The notes under the pieces are model-generated. The model worked only from the letters and a program-made list of their open reading frames with translations, was not told where the DNA came from and did no database searches. Below, one piece after another: positions 1 to 8,573 of a stretch of 64,000 bases of DNA. The translations under genes and the position numbers were made by a program. Within the stretch, counting starts at the first letter, position 1. Every line of letters starts with the position of its first letter. The DNA comes from Terriglobus roseus (GTDB lineage: Bacteria > Acidobacteriota > Terriglobia > Terriglobales > Acidobacteriaceae), in assembly GCF_900105625.1 (NCBI RefSeq), contig NZ_FNSD01000001.1, forward strand, positions 2,480,001 through 2,544,000. Reading direction: 5' to 3'.

Positions 1-584
1 CGTACATCGGGACTCGCACGGCACGCATACCCGCCCGGGCCGCAGCCTCCATCCCCTCTTCAGAATCCTCAAAGACGACGCAGTCCTCCGGACTAACACC
101 GATCTTGCGCGCGGCAGCGAGGAAGAGGTCTGGAGCAGGCTTGCCCTCCTTCACGTCCTCAATGGCCGCCACCGCGTCGAACAGAGACAGAAGACCGACG
201 GCATGCAGCGTCGCTTCGACATTGCTGCGCTGACCATTAGAAGCCACCGCCATGGGCACTCGGCCACGCCACTGCCGTGCGATATCGCATACGGGCGTGA
301 TCTGCTCCAGCAGGTGCAGATTTCGCCCGTAGTTCATCGCCCAGGTCCGAAGGACTTCGCGATGCGGCACCGGGATCCTGCCCACTTCATTGTCCAGCGC
401 AAGCAGCACGGTAGCCGGCGTCTGCCCGTACTTTGATCGAGCCCACTCAATGGTCGGCCGCAGGCCGAAGGGCTCCAGCGCGTCCTTCAGAGCCTGCACG
501 TGAGCTGGCAGCGTCTCCACCAGCGTGCCATCGCAATCGAAAATCAGACCGCGAAAGCCTTCGGGCAGCGGAGGAAGATTCATA
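1..584 (-). CDS. HAD-superfamily phosphatase, beta-phosphoglucomutase-like (partial)
   Basis: The left edge of the window cuts the C-terminal end. The protein starts at an ATG (582-584) and reads MNLPPLPEGFRGLIFDCDGT, with the HAD motif I (DCDGTLVET) near residues 16-24. Further on come an ASNGQ segment (motif II region), then KEGKPAPDLFL and EDSEEGMEAAARAGM, which match motifs III and IV of the HAD-IA/beta-phosphoglucomutase group. Such enzymes remove phosphate from, or isomerise, small sugar phosphates in the cytoplasm. It is divergent from the cupin gene at 839, so the two may share the intergenic control region. The exact substrate cannot be read from the sequence. Confidence 0.85.
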
Positions 585-697
585 GCGTTGATCGTAAGCC
601 AGAGGTCGTCTGCACAAGTTTCAGTGCGGCCATCAATGCGTTTCAAAACGCGTTGCGGATGACGCAACACCCCTGCGTTCGCGGCTTCGAACGAGTA

Positions 698-727
698 TTG
701 ACACGTGCGCCGCCCATCCCATACGCT
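698..727 (+). promoter_or_regulatory. Candidate sigma70-type promoter of the sugar cluster
   Basis: TTGACA at 698-703 is a consensus -35 box. A weak -10 match (TACGCT, 722-727) follows after 18 bases. The palindrome at 736-747 would then lie over or just after the transcription start, as expected for a repressor site. This is an inference from spacing. Confidence 0.4.
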
Positions 728-735
728 TCCCTGAC

Positions 736-747
736 TGAGACGTCTCA
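736..747. promoter_or_regulatory. LacI-type operator, site 1
   Basis: TGAGACGTCTCA is a perfect 12-base palindrome with a central CG, typical of LacI-family operators. It lies 91 bases before the cupin gene start and matches the sites at 14370-14383, 32604-32617 and 49721-49734. Confidence 0.6.
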
Positions 748-838
748 ACGGAAGTGGCGCCGACCGGTTTACCCTTCGCTTCCCGACGGGTTCCGCCCCG
801 CAACTCACGCAATTCGAGACACAGTAAGAGGACGGTAC

Positions 839-2071
839 ATGGCATTGGATCGTACGAAAGTCCAGCAGGCAATCGAAGCTGGCAATGGCATTCTCAAGCT
901 TGCTCCCTCCTGGGTTCCGCGCTCCTTCATGATCCCGGGACGCCGGCTGAAGCTTCATCCCGATGACATCTACGCTTTTGGCGGGTCGCGCGGCGGCATC
1001 AACGAACGCTGGTTCTCTTCGACCACCAAGGCCGCAAACGGCCCGGACACCACGGAGTTCGAAGGCCTCTCCTTCGTCGTCACAACCAACGGAGAAAAGT
1101 TCCTGCTGAAGGATGCCGTCGAAGTGGCCGGCGACCTGCTGCTGAGCAAGGAAGTCTTTGATCGCGAGCAGGGCTGGAATATCCTCTGCAAGTTCTTCGA
1201 CAACGAAGGCCCCATTCCGCACCACATGCACCAGAACGACGAGCATGCATCCGCGGTCGGCTTCAAGGGCAAGCCGGAGGCATACTACTTCCCGCCGCAG
1301 TACAACCAGACCTTTAATAACTTCCCCTTCACCTTCATGGGCCTGACGCCCGGCACCACGAAGGAACAGATTCGCGCATGCCTCGAGAAGTGGGAGCAGG
1401 GCGACAACGGCATCACCTTCCTGACCAGCGCCTATCGCCTGGAGCCGGGCGCCGGCTGGCAGATCAACCCCGGCATCCTGCATGCACCGGGCTCGCTCTG
1501 CACCTATGAGCCACAGGTAAACTCCGATGTCTTCGGCATGTTCCAGTCGGAGGTCGAAGGCCGCATCGTGCCGTGGGAACTGCTGGTCAAGGACGTACCC
1601 GAAGGCAAGAAGCACGACATCGACTACATCATCTCCATGCTCGACTGGGACGCGAACCTCGATCCCAACTTCGCCGAGAACAACAAGGTTTTCCCCATCG
1701 TTGCCAGCAGCGGCGAAGGCTATGAAGAGAAGTGGATCGTCTACGGTACGAAGTTCTACTCTGCAAAAGAGCTGACCGTGAAGCCGGGCGCAACCGTCAC
1801 CATCAAGGACGCGGAAGCCTACGGCCTCATCGTCGTGCAGGGTTACGGCGACTTCGGCGGTACACCTGTCTCAACACCCAGCATGATCCGCTTCGGCGAC
1901 CTGACAGAGGACGAACTCTTCGTCACAGCCGCGGCCGCGCAGAAGGGTGTCGTCATCAAGAACCCCAGCACGACCGATCCACTGGTTATCCTGAAGCACT
2001 TCGGCCCCGGCAATCCGGATGCGAAGCCGCTCATCAAGGAAAAGACCGGCCCTTCAAGCTGGAAAAAGTAA
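839..2071 (+). CDS. Cupin-superfamily sugar isomerase-like protein
   Basis: This protein has 410 residues from the ATG at 839, which is preceded by AAGAGGA. The frame stays open upstream to about 500, but that part overlaps the HAD gene and the promoter and operator, so the inner start is preferred. A metal-site pattern PIPHHMHQNDEHA and a later GILHAPG resemble the HxH/E/H ligands of cupin and type I phosphomannose-isomerase folds. A second jelly-roll-like region follows (residues about 290-390). There is no signal peptide, so it should act in the cytoplasm. It is the first gene of a co-directional sugar cluster and sits behind a LacI-type palindrome. An aldose-ketose isomerase role is likely but unproven. 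Confidence 0.7.
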   Translation: MALDRTKVQQAIEAGNGILKLAPSWVPRSFMIPGRRLKLHPDDIYAFGGSRGGINERWFSSTTKAANGPDTTEFEGLSFVVTTNGEKFLLKDAVEVAGDLLLSKEVFDREQGWNILCKFFDNEGPIPHHMHQNDEHASAVGFKGKPEAYYFPPQYNQTFNNFPFTFMGLTPGTTKEQIRACLEKWEQGDNGITFLTSAYRLEPGAGWQINPGILHAPGSLCTYEPQVNSDVFGMFQSEVEGRIVPWELLVKDVPEGKKHDIDYIISMLDWDANLDPNFAENNKVFPIVASSGEGYEEKWIVYGTKFYSAKELTVKPGATVTIKDAEAYGLIVVQGYGDFGGTPVSTPSMIRFGDLTEDELFVTAAAAQKGVVIKNPSTTDPLVILKHFGPGNPDAKPLIKEKTGPSSWKK

Positions 2072-2153
2072 GTACGCATCGCGTAGAGTGGGCCGGCTTG
2101 TAGAGCGGCCCATTCTTACGCCGTGTAACTAGTTTTTGGTTTCGTAGTTTCTG

Positions 2154-2202
2154 GTTTCTTGTTGCGCTGTCAAACGACGCGCAATAACTAGCAACAAGAA
2201 AC
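2154..2202. repeat. Inverted repeat between cupin and TIM-barrel genes
   Basis: GTTTCTTGTTGC (2154-2165) and GCAACAAGAAAC (2191-2202) are perfect 12-base arms around a 25-base spacer. Looser GTTTC/GAAAC repeats extend the symmetry outward on both sides. It lies in a 169-base gap inside the cluster and could attenuate or process the transcript. No T-tract follows. Confidence 0.6.
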
Positions 2203-2240
2203 GGGAAACAAGAAGCTCGCAACACCACTCGAGGGACACC

Positions 2241-3278
2241 ATGGCAACCACACACACCAAGCCCCGCCTTCACAATGCGATGTGGCCGGGCATCGTCGGC
2301 AAAGGTCCGGACACGCCCGAGCCATTCATCGATCTCGACACCATGCTCGACCTGACCGCTGCCGCGGAAGTCGATGGCGTGAAGTTCGATGGCGTCGATC
2401 TCTTCATGTCCGCGCCGCACACCTCGATTGACTCCACCGACGACGACCTGAAGGTGCTCGCCGAAAAGCTCGCAGCACGCAACCTCGTCTGCGGCTCGTT
2501 CGTTGCACCGGTGTGGGCGCCCCTCGGCGGTGGCTCTGCCATGGGCGGCGAGATGGAAGTCCGCAGATTTCTGGAGCAGGTGCGCAAGGCCTCGGTCATC
2601 GGCCGCAAGATGACCGCGCTTGGCGTGCGTCCGTCTGGTGTCATTCGTATCGACTCGGCAGTCGGTCCGGACGAATGGTACAAAGACCCCAAGGCAGGCA
2701 CGGCAAAGATCGCGAAGACCTTCCGCGAAGCTGGCGAGATCGCCGCCGGTGAAGGTCAGCGACTAGCCGCAGAGGGAGAAATCTGTTGGGCCGGCATGCA
2801 TGGCTGGGACCACATGGTTCACCTGCTGGAAGCAGTGAATATGCCGAACGTTGTTGGCTTCCAGGCGGACATGGCACACACCATGCTCTACACACTCGGC
2901 TATAACTCGCCCGAGAGCCGCCTTGCAAAAGAGACGGACAAGGCCCAGATCTTCGAAGCACTCAAGAAGGTGACAAACGCTCTGCGTCCGTGGACCTTCG
3001 ACTTCCATGTTGCGCAGAATGATGGCACCGTGAAGGGCCAGGGCTCACACGATAAGACGGGTCGCCACTGCGCTGCGGACGATCCCAACGGACTGATGAA
3101 CATTGTGGAAGTCGCCGGCCTGTGGATGCGCGACGAGAAGGGTGAACCCACCCGCAAGTTCGAGCACATCTGCTGGGACGGCTGCATGTTCAGCAATGAG
3201 ACCATGACCAGCCCGCAGACGTGGAACAAGATCCTCGCAACCATGATCGAAGTCCGCAACGCGCACGGCTGGAATTAA
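2241..3278 (+). CDS. Sugar phosphate isomerase/epimerase (xylose-isomerase-like TIM barrel)
   Basis: This protein has 345 residues and starts at an ATG behind GAGGGA. Its order of segments fits the AP-endonuclease-2/xylose-isomerase-like TIM barrel: VKFDGVDLF near the N-terminus, then EGEICWAGMHGWD, GFQADMAHTML and WTFDFHVAQND, which carry Glu, Asp/His and His as likely metal ligands, then HICWDGCMF. These enzymes isomerise or epimerise sugars or keto-sugars in the cytoplasm, and this family often sits beside Gfo/Idh/MocA oxidoreductases, as it does here. There is no signal peptide. The exact sugar is unknown. Confidence 0.8.
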   Translation: MATTHTKPRLHNAMWPGIVGKGPDTPEPFIDLDTMLDLTAAAEVDGVKFDGVDLFMSAPHTSIDSTDDDLKVLAEKLAARNLVCGSFVAPVWAPLGGGSAMGGEMEVRRFLEQVRKASVIGRKMTALGVRPSGVIRIDSAVGPDEWYKDPKAGTAKIAKTFREAGEIAAGEGQRLAAEGEICWAGMHGWDHMVHLLEAVNMPNVVGFQADMAHTMLYTLGYNSPESRLAKETDKAQIFEALKKVTNALRPWTFDFHVAQNDGTVKGQGSHDKTGRHCAADDPNGLMNIVEVAGLWMRDEKGEPTRKFEHICWDGCMFSNETMTSPQTWNKILATMIEVRNAHGWN

Positions 3279-3380
3279 GTAAGTCGACTTAGTAGGTCGT
3301 CAGGCTGGAAAGAGCCGAGTTGGTTCGTCGAATCGAGATGCTGCCACGTCGGCAGATCCGAATGGCAACAAAGGGTTATT

Positions 3381-3517
3381 GATCGGAAGGGCACAGCTTC
3401 AGCTGTGCCGACAACCGAAAGAATCGCGAAACGGCTTTAGCCACTGAGGTTAGTTCGCCATCTGACCCCAGCCGCAAGAGCCAGAAGCAATATCGGCACG
3501 GCTAAGGCCATGCCCTT
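3381..3517. repeat. Dispersed palindromic repeat, family A, copy 1
   Basis: The element starts with the near-palindrome GGCACAGCTTCAGCTGTGCC (3390-3409). It continues with GGCTTTAGCC (3433-3442), then CTGACCCCAG and a GGCACGGCTAAGG...TGCCCTT block (3495-3517). The same parts, in the same order, occur at 11653-11815. It ends before the ribosome site of the next gene, which supports the start chosen there. Confidence 0.8.
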
Positions 3518-3566
3518 TCGAATCGCAGTCTCCACAAGGAGATCGGTTCCCAGGAGAGATCAGATC

Positions 3567-4712
3567 GTGTCCAAGAAAGAACTCAACATCGGCCTGGTTG
3601 GTTACGGCTTTATGGGCCGCACCCACTCCAACGCCTTCCGCCAGGCGCCGCAATTCTTTGAGCTGCCCTACAAGCCCGTCATGAAAGCCGTCTCCGCGCG
3701 CAACGCGGACAAGGCGCAGAAGTTCGCGGACAACTGGGGATGGGAGACCGTCGAGACCGATTGGAAGAAGCTGATCGAGCGCGACGACATCGACCTGATC
3801 GACATTGCCAGCCCCAATGACACGCACGCCGAGATTGCCATCGCCGCTGCGAAGGCCGGCAAGATGGTCATGTGCGAAAAGCCACTGGGCCGCACCGCCG
3901 AAGAAGCGAAGAAGATGGTCGACGCCGTGGAAGACGCCGGTGTGGCCAACATGGTCTGGTACAACTACCGCCGCGTGCCCGCGGTCACCATGCTGAAGGA
4001 CCTGATCGACGAAGGTCGCTTCGGCCGCATCTTCCACTACCGTTCCCAGTTCCTGCAGGACTGGACCATCTCGACCGAGCTGCCCGTGGGCGGTGAAGGC
4101 CTGTGGCGTCTTGATGCTGCGATATCGGGTTCGGGAGTAACGGGTGATCTGCTGGCGCACAACATCGACATGGCGCTATGGCTCAACGGTCCCATTGTCG
4201 AAGTCAGCGCGGCGACTGAGACTTTTATCAAGGAGCGCAAGGACACCGCGACCGGCGAGAAGAAGACCATCACCATCGACGATGCCAGCGCCTTCATTGG
4301 CCGGTTTGAGAATGGCTCGCTCGCACTCTTTGAAGCGACGCGTTACGCCCGTGGACACAAGGCTCTCTTCACGCTGGAGATCAACGGCGAGAAGGCCTCC
4401 GCATCCTGGGATCTGCATGACCTGCATCACCTGCAGTACTTCGACTACAAGACCGAAGGCAAGCTGCGCGGGTGGACTGACATCCACATGACCGACGGCG
4501 ACCACCCCTACATGAAGAACTGGTGGGTGCCCGGCCTGCAGATCGGCTACGAGCACACCTTCATTCACCAGGTAGCCGACTTCCTTACGGGTCTCGGCAC
4601 CGGCACACCCGCGGCACCCAGCTTCCGCGACGGACTCGCAACGGAGTATGTCACCGACGCCGTGCTGAAGTCGGCACAGACGAAGAAGTGGGAACCGGTC
4701 GCAACGGCATAG
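3567..4712 (+). CDS. Gfo/Idh/MocA-family NAD(P)-dependent oxidoreductase
   Basis: A GTG start at 3567 with AGGAGA nine bases before it gives 381 residues; an upstream ATG at 3510 lies at the edge of a dispersed repeat and is less likely. The N-terminal Rossmann motif [16 protein letters not shown] binds NAD(P). CEKPLGRT carries the conserved Lys, and the later [14 protein letters not shown] has the Asp/His pair typical of the catalytic domain. Family members oxidise or reduce sugars and inositols, often at C3. No Tat signal is visible, so it looks cytoplasmic. Together with the two DUF1080 genes that follow, it fits a pathway that oxidises a glycoside to a 3-keto sugar before cleavage. Substrate inferred only. 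Confidence 0.85.
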   Translation: MSKKELNIGLVGYGFMGRTHSNAFRQAPQFFELPYKPVMKAVSARNADKAQKFADNWGWETVETDWKKLIERDDIDLIDIASPNDTHAEIAIAAAKAGKMVMCEKPLGRTAEEAKKMVDAVEDAGVANMVWYNYRRVPAVTMLKDLIDEGRFGRIFHYRSQFLQDWTISTELPVGGEGLWRLDAAISGSGVTGDLLAHNIDMALWLNGPIVEVSAATETFIKERKDTATGEKKTITIDDASAFIGRFENGSLALFEATRYARGHKALFTLEINGEKASASWDLHDLHHLQYFDYKTEGKLRGWTDIHMTDGDHPYMKNWWVPGLQIGYEHTFIHQVADFLTGLGTGTPAAPSFRDGLATEYVTDAVLKSAQTKKWEPVATA

Positions 4713-4740
4713 CAACACGATATTTCTGGAGGCACGCACG

Positions 4741-5667
4741 ATGTTCCGCAAGAACCGCATCACCTTCGCACTCTCCGCTGCCCTGCTCGCGACCTCTGCC
4801 GCCGCAGTGGCACAGGCGCCGCCCGCCGCGGCCGCTCCCAACCCGTTGCAGGCTGGCTTCCAGCGCATTGGCACGCCGCCGCCAATGAACAATTTCGCGG
4901 ACAACACTGGCTTCACACCGCTCTTCGACGGCACGTTGAAGGGTTGGAGCTACGACGCAAATCTATGGAACATTGCGGATGGCTCCATTCACCTCACCGC
5001 GACGTGCGAGAAGCCTACGGGCACCGTCTATGCCGTATCGACCGCCGGTGAGTTCGGCGACTTCGTTCTGAAGTATGAGATGAAGGGCACCGGCAACATC
5101 AACGGCGGCATGCAGTTTCGCAGCTACGTTACATCGGACTCCAATGTGACGGGCGGCCCCAAGATGGTGCCGGCACCGCGTCCTGCGATGCCTCCCCGGC
5201 CGCCATCTGCAGCAGGAGCCGCGGCAACACCGCGTCCGCCGCGCCCCGCAGCATGCGCCAGTCCCGGCACAGCCCCAAGCAAGGAATCCCAGGCCAAGTG
5301 GGACATGGCCGGCCCGCAGGCTGACTTCGACGAGGCGAATCACTACAGCGGCATGTTTTATGAGCAGAGCGGTCGCGCCGTCATTGCAACACCGGGCTAC
5401 AGCATGTACGCCGACGCAACGGGGAGCTGGGCCCTGGCGCAGATCGCGGACAAGGCAACACATGACTCCTGGTTCCACAAGGATGACTGGAACCAGTTCG
5501 TCGTCGTCGCCATCGGTCACTCGGTATCGATCTACATGAACAATCACCTTGTCACCCAGATCGTCGATACTGACCCGAAGTACTTCCGCAGCGCCGGCAA
5601 GATCGGCGTTGAGTCCGAGTCACTCGGCGATCTGTGGGTTCGCAACATCTCGATCAAGAAGCTGTAG
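4741..5667 (+). CDS. Secreted DUF1080 protein (3-keto-disaccharide hydrolase family)
   Basis: This protein has 308 residues; a GGAGG ribosome site precedes the ATG and the gene starts 28 bases after the oxidoreductase. A signal peptide (residues about 1-25, ending AVAQA) points to export. The DUF1080 signature reads TPLFDGTLKGWSYD near residue 60, followed by INGGMQFRSYV and the C-terminal WNQFVVVAIGHSVSIYMN and SAGKIGVESES strands of the concanavalin-like beta-sandwich. A Pro/Ala-rich loop (about residues 145-180) replaces the usual short linker. Family members cleave 3-keto-glycosides. A second DUF1080 gene follows directly. Confidence 0.8.
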   Translation: MFRKNRITFALSAALLATSAAAVAQAPPAAAAPNPLQAGFQRIGTPPPMNNFADNTGFTPLFDGTLKGWSYDANLWNIADGSIHLTATCEKPTGTVYAVSTAGEFGDFVLKYEMKGTGNINGGMQFRSYVTSDSNVTGGPKMVPAPRPAMPPRPPSAAGAAATPRPPRPAACASPGTAPSKESQAKWDMAGPQADFDEANHYSGMFYEQSGRAVIATPGYSMYADATGSWALAQIADKATHDSWFHKDDWNQFVVVAIGHSVSIYMNNHLVTQIVDTDPKYFRSAGKIGVESESLGDLWVRNISIKKL

Positions 5668-5760
5668 CGACTTCGTGCACCGAATGGATCGACATGGATA
5701 GGATGGGCCGGGCCAAAGTTGGTTCGGCCCATCGTCTGTAACTCGCACGGGAGAAGCATC

Positions 5761-6642
5761 ATGATCCGCAACCCACGCAAGATGATCTTCGCTGCAGCGA
5801 TGGCTGCGGCAACAACACTCGCAACGTCCGCGCAGCAACCGACGCCCACAGGTGCCCCTCGCACGGGCGGCGGGGGCTTCGGCTTCACCCATCCGGCAAT
5901 GGTGGACTGGAACGACCACACAGGCTGGACGCCGATCTTCGATGGCAAGACACTCAACGGATGGAACTACATTCCGGACCACTGGAAGGTTGAAGACGGC
6001 GCGATCGTCGGTTACTCCAGCGATGCCGATCCGGCAGGCACGACGAACATCATCTGGCGCGGCGGTACGCCCGCGAACTTCCGCATCCGCTTCGAGTTCA
6101 AGCTGGAGGGCGCAGCAGCTAACGGCGGCTTCCAGTACCGCGGCAGGAACGAGCCGCTGCCCGCGCGCACCATGGATCCCGCTCGCCTGGCAGCCATGAC
6201 GCCTGAGATGAAGGAGCGTATGGCCAAAGCGCAGGAGTTGAACAGGAAGAATGAGAAGTGGGCCATGGTGGGCTATCAAGCCGACTTCGATGCGGCCAAT
6301 CGCTATACCGGTCAGCTCTACGATGCAGGCAGCACCCGCGGCATCGTGGCATGGCGCGGCGATGCGGTGGAAGCAGGCGACGGCAAAGTCACGAAGCTGG
6401 CCAGCCTGGGCGACTCTGAAGCGATGAAGTCCTTCATCAAGCCACTCGGCGAATGGAACCAGATGGAAGTCATCGCTGATGGCAACGTGATGACGCACCT
6501 CCTCAACGGCCACGTCATGTCCGTCACGGTCGACACAGACCCGAGGCGTTTTGCCGCGAAGGGTGTCATTGCCTTTGAGCTTGAGGGAACCGGCGATGTG
6601 AAGATCAGCCACCGCAACATCTACCTGAAGGCGCTCCCGTAA
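5761..6642 (+). CDS. Secreted DUF1080 protein, second copy
   Basis: The ATG at 5761 follows GGGAGAAGC and begins a clear signal peptide (MIRNPRKMIFAAAMAAATTL, cut after TSAQ). An ATG 42 bases earlier would spoil the signal. The mature part has TPIFDGKTLNGWNYI, then TNIIWRGGTPANFRIRFEFK, NGGFQYRGRNE, QADFDAANRYTGQLYD and a C-terminal WNQMEVIADGNVMTHLLNGH. This is the full DUF1080 beta-sandwich, 293 residues with signal. It is a diverged paralogue of the gene before it; paired DUF1080 proteins may act on different linkages or anomers of keto-sugars. Confidence 0.8.
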   Translation: MIRNPRKMIFAAAMAAATTLATSAQQPTPTGAPRTGGGGFGFTHPAMVDWNDHTGWTPIFDGKTLNGWNYIPDHWKVEDGAIVGYSSDADPAGTTNIIWRGGTPANFRIRFEFKLEGAAANGGFQYRGRNEPLPARTMDPARLAAMTPEMKERMAKAQELNRKNEKWAMVGYQADFDAANRYTGQLYDAGSTRGIVAWRGDAVEAGDGKVTKLASLGDSEAMKSFIKPLGEWNQMEVIADGNVMTHLLNGHVMSVTVDTDPRRFAAKGVIAFELEGTGDVKISHRNIYLKALP

Positions 6643-6685
6643 ACCTCCGAAGCCCTGCAGCGATAAGGAAAGCTAGACTCAACGC

Positions 6686-7738
6686 ATGCCAAAGACGACC
6701 TACCTGAACCGCAAAGCATTCTGCATCGAGAATGACGATCTCCGCGTCACCGTCTCTGTTGAAGGCGGCCACATCGCCGAAGTTTTCAGCAAAGCTGCGG
6801 GTGTAAATCCGCTGTGGACGCCACACTGGACAAGTAGCGAGCCGAGCGAGTTTGGACCCGCGCAGGCAGCGCTCTTCGGCAACGGCGTAGAAGCCAGGCT
6901 GCTCTGCGGCATACTCGGCCAAAACCTTTGTCTCGACCTCTTCGGAGGCCCCAGCGAGGCAGAAGCCGCCGCTGGCATGACCGCCCACGGAGAAGGCTCG
7001 GTGCTGCCGTACGAGATCACGGAATACGGCAATTCCCTGCACTGCCGCCTTCACATGCCGCTGGCACAGCTGGATTTCGAGCGGACCATCACGCTGCACG
7101 GCGCGGATGTTCAAGTACACGAGAAGGTGACCAACCTTACGGCAATGGAGCGACCACTGGCATGGACGCAACACGTCACTCTGAGCCCTCCCTTCCTCGA
7201 TCCAGCGACCACGCAGTTCCGCATGAACGCAGATCGTGGCATGGTCATCGAAGCCGATCTTGGTGAGGCACCATACCTCGAGGCGGGCAAGAAGTTCGCG
7301 TACCCCCATGCTCCGATGGCTGACGGCAAGGGCACACAAAATCTGCAGAGCATGAAGCCGGACGCCCCGGCCAGCAGCTACACGGCTCTGCGCATGATCC
7401 CGACCGCCAGGGCCGTAGGGTGGACGGCATGGTCGCCTGCGTGGAACCTGGCATTCTCGTATGTCTGGCAGCCCGCGGACTTCCCATGGCTCGGCATCTG
7501 GGAAGAAAATCGCAGCCGGTCGTTCTCCCCATGGAACAACGCCGGCGTGGCGCGCGGTATGGAGTTCGGGACATCGCCCTTCCCCGAGTCGCGACGCGCG
7601 ATGGTCGAACGCGGACGCCTGCTGGACACGCCCACCTTCAAGTGGCTCCCTGCCCGCGGCAAGCTCACAGCGACGTACTGGATCCGCACGGCCGTAACGG
7701 AGAGCATTCCGGAGACGGTCCCGCTCCCGTCACACTGA
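6686..7738 (+). CDS. Aldose-1-epimerase-like (galactose mutarotase fold) protein
   Basis: This protein of 350 residues has no signal peptide. The N-terminus reads CIENDDLRVTVSVEGGHIAEV, the opening strand pattern of the galactose-mutarotase-like beta-sandwich. Later segments WTQHVTLSPPFLD and FPWLGIWEENRSRSF resemble the conserved substrate face of DUF4432/aldose-epimerase proteins, with His and Glu candidates for acid-base catalysis. It is the last gene of the cluster, 43 bases after the second DUF1080 gene. It may interconvert anomers of the released sugar. A hairpin at 7774 ends the unit. Confidence 0.65.
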   Translation: MPKTTYLNRKAFCIENDDLRVTVSVEGGHIAEVFSKAAGVNPLWTPHWTSSEPSEFGPAQAALFGNGVEARLLCGILGQNLCLDLFGGPSEAEAAAGMTAHGEGSVLPYEITEYGNSLHCRLHMPLAQLDFERTITLHGADVQVHEKVTNLTAMERPLAWTQHVTLSPPFLDPATTQFRMNADRGMVIEADLGEAPYLEAGKKFAYPHAPMADGKGTQNLQSMKPDAPASSYTALRMIPTARAVGWTAWSPAWNLAFSYVWQPADFPWLGIWEENRSRSFSPWNNAGVARGMEFGTSPFPESRRAMVERGRLLDTPTFKWLPARGKLTATYWIRTAVTESIPETVPLPSH

Positions 7739-7773
7739 CGCCTCTCCATGCCCGTCAGCATAGACGCAAGACA

Positions 7774-7801
7774 AAGCGGATGCATCGAAATGCATCCGCT
7801 T
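7774..7801. terminator. Bidirectional hairpin between convergent genes
   Basis: Perfect 12-base arms, AAGCGGATGCAT and ATGCATCCGCTT, close a CGAA tetraloop. It lies between the convergent ends at 7738 and 7828 and can serve both strands, although T-tracts are short. Confidence 0.75.
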
Positions 7802-7802
7802 C

Positions 7803-7826
7803 GTTGACTCGTTGACTCGTTGACTC
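7803..7826. repeat. Three tandem copies of GTTGACTC
   Basis: An 8-base unit is repeated exactly three times directly after the hairpin and abuts the stop codon of the cytochrome gene. It looks like a slippage tract; no function is evident. Confidence 0.8.
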
Positions 7827-7827
7827 G

Positions 7828-8391
7828 CTACGAGAAGAGCAGATCGTCCTTCTTCGCGTCGAACTTCTTCGCATCGACATTCGGCACCTTCTTCAGGTCG
7901 TCGATGGTCTTGTAGTCGCCGTTCTTTTCGCGATAGCTCACCACGGCCTTTGCCTCGTCGTCGGTCAGGCCCAGATCGGTAGTGAGCTGCGCGGCAGTCT
8001 CCTTGTTGACGACGATCTTCGCGTGCGCATCCGCAGCGCCGGCAGCCGGTGCAGCCGGCGGCGAATCGAGGCCGAAGTTCTTCGTCACATAGTCCAGGAT
8101 CAGGCCGAAATCGTCATCGGTACCCGTCGCGCCATAGCCGACCATCTTCGTGATCGTGGCGGTCCATCCGTCGCGATCCTTGTGCTGGCCGGTGACATTG
8201 CTGATGGCGTGGCACTTGGTGCAGGTGGCCAGCGTGACGTCGCGGCCAGGGCCGGGCGGCAGCTCCGGGTGCGCATCCTGCGCATAGGCTGCGGGAGCAG
8301 CTGCGGCGACCGCGCTACCTGCCGAAACACCCCAGACCAGCATGGGGAGACCAATCGTAAGAGAAGCCAGAAGCTGTTTTGCGTGTCTCAT
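7828..8391 (-). CDS. Exported c-type cytochrome with C-terminal helix-hairpin-helix domain
   Basis: The ATG at 8389-8391 (AAAGAG upstream) gives 187 residues; the frame remains open upstream but has no better start. A signal peptide (about 1-38, ending AYAQ) is followed by one haem site, CTKCH at residues 57-61. After an Ala/Pro linker, residues about 125-187 form a ComEA-like helix-hairpin-helix unit (VNKETAAQLTTDLGL, AVVSYREKNGDYKTIDDLKK). The cytochrome part would accept electrons in the periplasm, perhaps from a sugar or alcohol dehydrogenase. The role of the HhH part, normally a DNA- or protein-binding fold, is unclear. The gene converges on the sugar cluster. Confidence 0.75.
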   Translation of the reverse strand: MRHAKQLLASLTIGLPMLVWGVSAGSAVAAAAPAAYAQDAHPELPPGPGRDVTLATCTKCHAISNVTGQHKDRDGWTATITKMVGYGATGTDDDFGLILDYVTKNFGLDSPPAAPAAGAADAHAKIVVNKETAAQLTTDLGLTDDEAKAVVSYREKNGDYKTIDDLKKVPNVDAKKFDAKKDDLLFS

Positions 8392-8573
8392 GTGCTCTTT
8401 CGTCACCCGTGGTGTGCGCCTGTCGAATAAGACCCTGGAGAGCGGCGGTAGTTGCTGCACCCTGAGGTCGAACGAAGGCTGCGATTCCGGCCGCTGCAGC
8501 GTAGCACTCTGCCTGTGCGCACGGTCAAAACCACGCGTCGGCGGAAGCGGCGTCCGTACCAAAGTATATCGTG

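Noticed and set aside
500-838. Open frame extending the cupin gene upstream
   Set aside because: It overlaps the HAD gene start, the promoter and the operator, and has no ribosome site. The ATG at 839 has both a good site and family-like start.
3510-3566. ATG start for the Gfo/Idh/MocA gene at 3510
   Set aside because: It lies at the end of a dispersed repeat and lacks a ribosome site; the GTG at 3567 has AGGAGA at ideal spacing and begins right before the Rossmann fold.
7803-7826. Tandem GTTGACTC units considered as a CRISPR-like or satellite array
   Set aside because: Units are only 8 bases, with no spacers and only three copies; simple slippage explains it.
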